Below are positions 5,317 through 6,473 of a stretch of DNA of 6,473 nt, in pieces. The translations under genes were made by a program, and so were the position numbers. The notes under the pieces are model-generated. The model was not told where the DNA came from, ran no database searches, and saw only the letters and a program-made list of their open reading frames with translations. The DNA is from JBARRS01 sp049644345 (GTDB lineage Bacteria; Actinomycetota; Thermoleophilia; Gaiellales; Gaiellaceae): assembly GCA_049644345.1 (NCBI GenBank), contig JBARRS010000151.1:1-6473 (forward strand). The letters run 5' to 3'. The first letter of the stretch is position 1, and each line of letters opens with the position of its first letter.

Positions 5317-6020
5317 GCGCGCCGCCCCCAGACGACGATCCCTCCGCCGAGACTGAGCAGACGGTGGCGCGGCTCATCGATCCCGGCCCGGCGCCAGAGC
5401 TCGAGCAACCGCGGCAGAGGAAAGCGGGCGTAGAAGTCGCGGATGCTGCCGCCGAGGAAGCTGCCGACGTCGCGCCAGCCCGGCGACACGAGCGCTCCGA
5501 GCGCGGGCAGGCCGACATCGGCGTAGAGGTTCCAGGCCCGGCGTGCGAGCGGGCTCGGTGGAAGCGCGAACTCGAGCATTGCCACCGTTGCGCCTGGCCG
5601 CACGACACGCGCGAGCTCCCGTAGGGTCGCAGCAGGGTCGTCGACGTAGCGGAGCAGATAGGTGAAGGTGAGGGCGTCGAAGCGCCCATCCTCGAAGGGC
5701 AGCTCCTCCGCCCGCCCTTCTAGCAGCTCGACCCGGTCGGGCGCGAGCCGTCGGCCCTCCGCGAGCATCTCCTGGCTCTGGTCGACGCCGACGACGCGAC
5801 AGCCCTTCTGCCGGACGAGCTCGCGCGCGACCGCGCCTGTGCCGGTCGCGACGTCGAGGACGACGTCGCTCGCAGAGACAGGGATGCGCGAGACGAGGAA
5901 GCGCCGCCAGCGCGGGTCTTGGCCGAACGACAGCAGCCGCGCGTACCGCTCGTAGGTCGGGCCGAGGGGCGCGAACAGCTCGCGTGCCTGCCGGCTTCGC
6001 GCGGAGACGGCCTCGGCCAC
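5313..6020 (-). CDS. UbiE/MenG-like SAM-dependent methyltransferase
   Basis: The 235 residues form a class I Rossmann methyltransferase. Motif I, VLDVATGTGAVARELV (54-69), binds SAM; VVGVDQSQEML (76-86) has the ribose-binding acidic residue D80. EGRAEELPFEDGRFDALTFTY (101-121) and VDDPAATLRELARVVRPGATVAMLEF (126-151) are the remaining core motifs, with the P-F-x-D-x-x-F-D signature. The N-terminal FAPLGPTYERYARLLSFGQDPRWRR region and the C-terminal LLSLGGGIVVWGRR end resemble UbiE/MenG, which C-methylate the benzoquinone or demethylmenaquinone ring at the membrane. The usual FGLRN segment is replaced by FTYLLRY, so the exact substrate is uncertain. GTG at 6020 lies 6 nt from a TAGACT hexamer, so the mRNA is probably leaderless. 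The gene is first in its operon, overlaps the UbiA-like gene by 4 nt and diverges from the gene at 6043. Confidence 0.9.
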   Translation of the reverse strand: MAEAVSARSRQARELFAPLGPTYERYARLLSFGQDPRWRRFLVSRIPVSASDVVLDVATGTGAVARELVRQKGCRVVGVDQSQEMLAEGRRLAPDRVELLEGRAEELPFEDGRFDALTFTYLLRYVDDPAATLRELARVVRPGATVAMLEFALPPSPLARRAWNLYADVGLPALGALVSPGWRDVGSFLGGSIRDFYARFPLPRLLELWRRAGIDEPRHRLLSLGGGIVVWGRRA

Positions 6021-6026
6021 GGGCCG

Positions 6027-6032
6027 AGTCTA
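6027..6032 (-). promoter_or_regulatory. Putative -10 element (TAGACT) of the methyltransferase operon
   Basis: TAGACT on the minus strand fits TANNNT and ends 6 nt before the GTG at 6020, which predicts a leaderless transcript. It lies in the 22-bp spacer between the divergent genes and shares positions 6031-6032 with the -10 element of the opposite strand. Any -35 would fall inside the plus-strand gene; none is obvious. Confidence 0.48.
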
Positions 6033-6036
6033 TGCT
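6031..6036 (+). promoter_or_regulatory. Putative -10 element (TATGCT) of the divergent plus-strand gene
   Basis: TATGCT matches TATAAT at four of six positions, including the TA start and final T. It ends 6 nt before the ATG at 6043, again predicting a leaderless message. It overlaps the minus-strand hexamer TAGACT by two base pairs. A -35 would lie in the methyltransferase coding sequence near 6008-6014, where nothing resembles TTGACA. Confidence 0.48.
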
Positions 6037-6042
6037 GGCCGT

Positions 6043-6473
6043 ATGGCTCTCAGGGAAGAGCTTGCAGGGATCACGCACCGTGCGACCGCGTTCGCGGAGC
6101 CGGGCGAGGAGCTCGTGGGGATCGTGCCGACCGAGCCCGCCGCCACCCGAATCTACCTCTGCGCCTACGCCGGCGCCGACGGCGAGACGAGCTGGGTGGC
6201 GCTCGACGCGGACGGCGAGCCGGTCGAGAGCCTCACCTTCGTCCGCGAATCCGTCACGATCGCGGCCATGTGCGAAGTGGCGGAGGAGGTCGCGGCCGGG
6301 GGCGATCTCGACGAGCTGCGCTCTCAGCTCGTCTCGCTGCGTATAACGGAGAGCCCGCCGGGGATCGCGGAGGCCGAGGATGCGGCGCTCGCGCTCCAGG
6401 CTGCGATTGGCGCCTCGCCGCGCGTCGCCACGCCGCAGCACCTCGACACCGTCGGCGCGGCGACCCGGCGGCT
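6043..6473 (+). CDS. Hypothetical protein, N-terminal 143 residues
   Basis: The gene is open to the right edge, so the C-terminus is missing. I do not recognise it. It begins MALREELAGITHRATAFAEPGEELVGIVP. A strand-rich part follows (about 24-70), with TRIYLCAYAGADGETSWVALDADGEPVESLTFVRESV. A helical part follows, with IAAMCEVAEEVAAGGDLDELRSQLVSL (about 73-99) and a Glu/Ala-rich helix (about 105-121). The protein is acidic and Ala-rich, with no signal peptide or membrane segment in view. Codon use (strong G/C at third positions, in-frame without stops, rare codons such as ATA only once) fits a real gene. ATG at 6043 is the only start between the upstream -10 hexamer and the coding pattern, with no in-frame alternative just upstream. 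Divergence from the methyltransferase through a 22-bp spacer hints at linked regulation, not function. Confidence 0.8.
   Translation, partial: MALREELAGITHRATAFAEPGEELVGIVPTEPAATRIYLCAYAGADGETSWVALDADGEPVESLTFVRESVTIAAMCEVAEEVAAGGDLDELRSQLVSLRITESPPGIAEAEDAALALQAAIGASPRVATPQHLDTVGAATRR

Overview
The window is roughly 70% G+C by eye. It uses many GTG starts, is almost fully coding, and has compact gene order with short gaps or 4-11 nt overlaps. These traits, together with actinobacterial-looking XseA, UbiE/MenG and ECF sigma sequences, suggest a high-G+C actinomycete-grade bacterium, perhaps of the Thermoleophilia (Solirubrobacterales/Gaiellales) type. That placement is inference. I see no mobile element, CRISPR array, rRNA or tRNA. 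No stretch of more than about 55 bases lacks a gene.

Nine of the ten genes are on the minus strand, so transcription runs right to left from about 6020. First comes a UbiE/MenG-like methyltransferase (6020-5313). It overlaps by 4 nt a polytopic membrane protein that looks like a divergent UbiA-type prenyltransferase (5316-4585), and the pair suggests a prenyl-quinone or other prenyl-lipid pathway. Next is a membrane-anchored, almost entirely coiled-coil protein of unknown function (4554-3340). A 64-residue conserved-looking hypothetical protein (3285-3091) precedes the two exonuclease VII genes, xseA (3069-1927) and xseB (1937-1731, 11 nt overlap). The final block is a stand-alone cyclic-nucleotide-binding-domain protein (1697-1281), an ECF sigma factor (1266-694), an 84-residue protein translationally coupled to it by ATGA (697-443), and the N-terminal part of a formiminotetrahydrofolate cyclodeaminase/methenyl-THF cyclohydrolase-type (FTCD_C) protein that runs off the left edge (409-1). 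The only plus-strand gene starts at 6043, diverges from the methyltransferase, is not recognised, and runs off the right edge.

Two features stand out. First, five genes with a free upstream gap each have a TANNNT -10-like hexamer 6-9 nt before the start codon (four GTG, one ATG), which predicts leaderless or near-leaderless mRNAs. The divergent pair at 6020/6043 has two such hexamers that overlap by 2 bp inside a 22-bp spacer. Second, the cyclic-nucleotide-sensor / ECF sigma / small-partner block lacks the usual zinc-finger or membrane anti-sigma factor and may be an unusual signalling module. A possible mRNA switch hairpin covering the start codon of the 64-residue gene is a third, more speculative, lead.
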